Shown: positions 62,055 through 64,000 of the stretch, piece by piece | How positions within the stretch are numbered: the first letter of the stretch is position 1 | Layout of the letters: the number at the start of each line of letters is the position of its first letter | Source of the DNA: Hartmannibacter diazotrophicus | GTDB lineage: Bacteria > Pseudomonadota > Alphaproteobacteria > Rhizobiales > Pleomorphomonadaceae | Reading direction: 5' to 3' | Assembly (NCBI RefSeq): GCF_900231165.1 | Contig: NZ_LT960614.1 | Coordinates: forward strand, 2,416,550-2,480,549 | DNA: 64,000 nucleotides | Notes under the pieces: generated by a model | The model's input: the letters and a program-made list of their open reading frames with translations, nothing else | What the model was told of the DNA's origin: nothing | Databases searched by the model: none | Made by a program: the position numbers and the translations under genes

Positions 62055-64000
62055 GCGAGATCAGTCTGGAGACCGTCACCGGCAAGCTCAACCGGGTCGG
62101 CTACGACGCCTTCCTGAAAGCATTTCGCCTGGCGAAAGGCGCGGGGAACCGCAACATCGAACTGGCCCACTGGCTTTTGCAGCTCGTGCAGGAGGACGAG
62201 TCCGACTTCGTGCTGTCGCTCGATCATTTCAAGGTCGATCGGGCAACGCTGCTGAAGGACCTCACCGATATCGTCGGCGGCTTCCGCAAGAACGAGACGG
62301 AGATGCCCGGCGTTTCCAACCAGATCGCCGATCTGCTCGACCGCGGTTGGCACTATGCGACCCTGCTCTTCGGCGAGACCCAGATCCGCAGCGGCCATCT
62401 TCTCGTCGCAGCCCTGAAGTCCACCGACCTTCGCCGTGCCCTCGGGCAGATATCCAAGTCCTTCCTGACCATCGATGCCGACAAGCTGGCCGAGGGCGCG
62501 GGGAAAATCTGGGCCGGCTCCAAGGAAGACAACCTGCGCCCCATGGACGGCTCCGGACTGGCCGGACAGCCGTCCGGCGACGCAACCGCCGCAGCCCCCG
62601 GCGCGCGCGGAACGACAGCCCTCGACCGCTTCTGCCAGGACTGGACGGGCGTTGCTGCCAAGGGCGAGATGGATGCGATCGTCGGCCGCGACGAGGAAAT
62701 CCGCCAACTGATCGACGTGCTCATGCGCAGGCGGCAGAACAATCCGATCCTCGTCGGCGAGGCGGGCGTCGGCAAGACGGCGGTGGTGGAGGGCTTTGCC
62801 CAGCGCCTTGCGTCCGGCGACGTGCCGCCCAAGCTCCAGGGCGTGAAGCTCTACGTGCTCGATGTCGGCCTGCTCCAGGCCGGTGCCTCGATGAAGGGCG
62901 AATTCGAACAGCGCCTGCGCCAGGTCATCGACGAGGTCCAGGCCTCACCGGTTCCGATCATCCTGTTCATCGACGAGGCCCACACGCTGATCGGCGCCGG
63001 CGGGGCGCAGGGGACGGGCGATGCGGCGAATCTGCTGAAGCCAGCCTTGGCGCGCGGCACGCTTCGCACCATCGGCGCGACGACATGGTCCGAATATCGC
63101 CAGTATTTCGAGAAGGACCCGGCGCTGACGCGGCGCTTCCAGCCGGTTCAGGTGGGCGAGCCGTCCGTCGAGGTTTGCTGCAACATGCTGCGCGGCATTC
63201 TGGGGCCAATGGAAAAGCATCACAACGTGCGCATCTCCGACGAGGCGATCGTCGCGGCGGTGCAGCTGTCCCACCGCTACATCCCTGCGCGGCAACTGCC
63301 GGACAAGGCCGTCAGCCTGCTGGATACGGCCTGTGCCCGCGTTGCCATCAGCCAGAGCACGACGCCGGCCGCAATCGAGGACCTGCGCGAGCGCATCCGC
63401 GCCAAGACGAAGGAACGCGAAGCGCAGGAACGCGAAAGCGACATCGGCGGCGCCGACGAGAGCCGGATCGCTGTCCTTTCGCAGGAGATCGAAGACGCGG
63501 AAAATTCGTTGAAGGAACTGGAGAGCCACTGGGAGAAGGAACGGGCAATCGTCACCGAGATCCTGCAAATGCGGGAATCGATCGCCGCCGCCCGGGCAAA
63601 GGACGGTGCCGCCGACGAAGAGACCGAGGAGCAGCCCGCGCCGGCCGTTTCCCTGTCCGATCTGAAGGCCCGCGTGACGGAACTCGGCACCATCTCGCCG
63701 GAAACGCGCATGATCTATCCGCATGTCGACGATCAGGCCGTCGCCTCCGTCGTTTCCGACTGGACCGGCATCCCCGTCGGGCGCATGGCCATGGATGAGG
63801 TCGAGGCCGTGATGCGCCTGCCGGAAATCCTCGGCAAGCGCGTTGTCGGCCAGTCGCATGGCCTTGAGATGATTGCCAAGCGCATCGAGACGAACCGCGC
63901 CAAGCTCGACAACCCGAACAAGCCGATTGGCGTTTTCATGCTCTGCGGTCCGTCCGGCGTCGGCAAGACCGAGACGGCGCTCGCGCTCGCCGAGGCGCTC
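62051..64000 (+). CDS. clpV: Type VI sheath-disassembly ATPase ClpV (TssH), 3' end outside window
   Basis: The ATG at 62051 overlaps the tssG stop by four bases and the frame stays open for 650 codons to the window end. It has an N-domain ('GYDAFLKAFRLAKGAGNRNI'), a first AAA+ with 'VGEAGVGKTAVVEGFAQRL' (about residue 235) and 'IIILFIDEAHTL'-type Walker B, a coiled-coil middle part near residues 440-520, and the second Walker A 'CGPSGVGKTETALALAEAL' near residue 632. It unfolds contracted TssB/TssC sheath for reuse. Confidence 0.95.
   Translation, partial: MSEISLETVTGKLNRVGYDAFLKAFRLAKGAGNRNIELAHWLLQLVQEDESDFVLSLDHFKVDRATLLKDLTDIVGGFRKNETEMPGVSNQIADLLDRGWHYATLLFGETQIRSGHLLVAALKSTDLRRALGQISKSFLTIDADKLAEGAGKIWAGSKEDNLRPMDGSGLAGQPSGDATAAAPGARGTTALDRFCQDWTGVAAKGEMDAIVGRDEEIRQLIDVLMRRRQNNPILVGEAGVGKTAVVEGFAQRLASGDVPPKLQGVKLYVLDVGLLQAGASMKGEFEQRLRQVIDEVQASPVPIILFIDEAHTLIGAGGAQGTGDAANLLKPALARGTLRTIGATTWSEYRQYFEKDPALTRRFQPVQVGEPSVEVCCNMLRGILGPMEKHHNVRISDEAIVAAVQLSHRYIPARQLPDKAVSLLDTACARVAISQSTTPAAIEDLRERIRAKTKEREAQERESDIGGADESRIAVLSQEIEDAENSLKELESHWEKERAIVTEILQMRESIAAARAKDGAADEETEEQPAPAVSLSDLKARVTELGTISPETRMIYPHVDDQAVASVVSDWTGIPVGRMAMDEVEAVMRLPEILGKRVVGQSHGLEMIAKRIETNRAKLDNPNKPIGVFMLCGPSGVGKTETALALAEAL

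Overview
The window is GC-rich DNA from an alphaproteobacterium, most likely a methylotroph of the order Hyphomicrobiales (Rhizobiales). The evidence is a full tetrahydromethanopterin (H4MPT) C1-oxidation gene set (fhcABDC, mch, mtdB, fae and cofactor-biosynthesis genes), the rhizobial-type order ispDF - dusB(nifR3) - ntrB - ntrC - ntrY - ntrX - trkA - hfq - hflX, and an ExoR homologue. Genus cannot be fixed from sequence reading alone.

Region 1 (1-11,600, + strand) is the distal half of a P2-like contractile-tail module: tail fibre / beta-helix receptor-binding proteins, then sheath FI, tube FII, chaperones E and E' (with a -1 ribosomal frameshift site), tape measure T, U, X and D, in exact P2 order. 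The module stops next to a minus-strand tRNA-Lys(TTT) whose 3' end faces it, which suggests (but does not prove) a prophage end. No integrase, lysis, capsid or ogr-like gene is visible here.

Region 2 (11,978-31,823) is a methylotrophy island. A compact 12-gene minus-strand operon runs fhcB-fhcA-fhcD-fhcC-folP-folB-folK-mfnB-like-mfnE-like-DmrB-like flavoprotein-DHPS-like-DUF447. It joins the formyltransferase/hydrolase complex to pterin, H4MPT and methanofuran-type cofactor synthesis. Around it lie a pterin carbinolamine dehydratase, mptG, the run mtdB - ATP-grasp - mch - RimK-like ligase - CitG-like, then fae with a strong terminator, a HisA-like TIM barrel and an mfnF-like gene. Together these oxidise formaldehyde to formate and build the two cofactors needed.

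Region 3 (31,824-51,060) is mainly core genome: a 700-base non-coding stretch with nested palindromes ahead of exoR, then pncC, ispDF, dusB, the two nitrogen two-component systems NtrBC and NtrYX, trkA, hfq, hflX, a secreted twin-CX3C protein, mazG, and a solute-binding protein divergent from a LacI-family regulator.

Region 4 (51,073-64,000) is part of a type VI secretion locus. A minus-strand unit vgrG - DUF6931 is divergent from a plus-strand unit tssA-tssB-tssC-hcp-tssE-tssF-tssG-tssH(clpV), cut by the window end. The membrane-complex genes (tssJKLM) are not in view. No CRISPR array or insertion sequence was seen.
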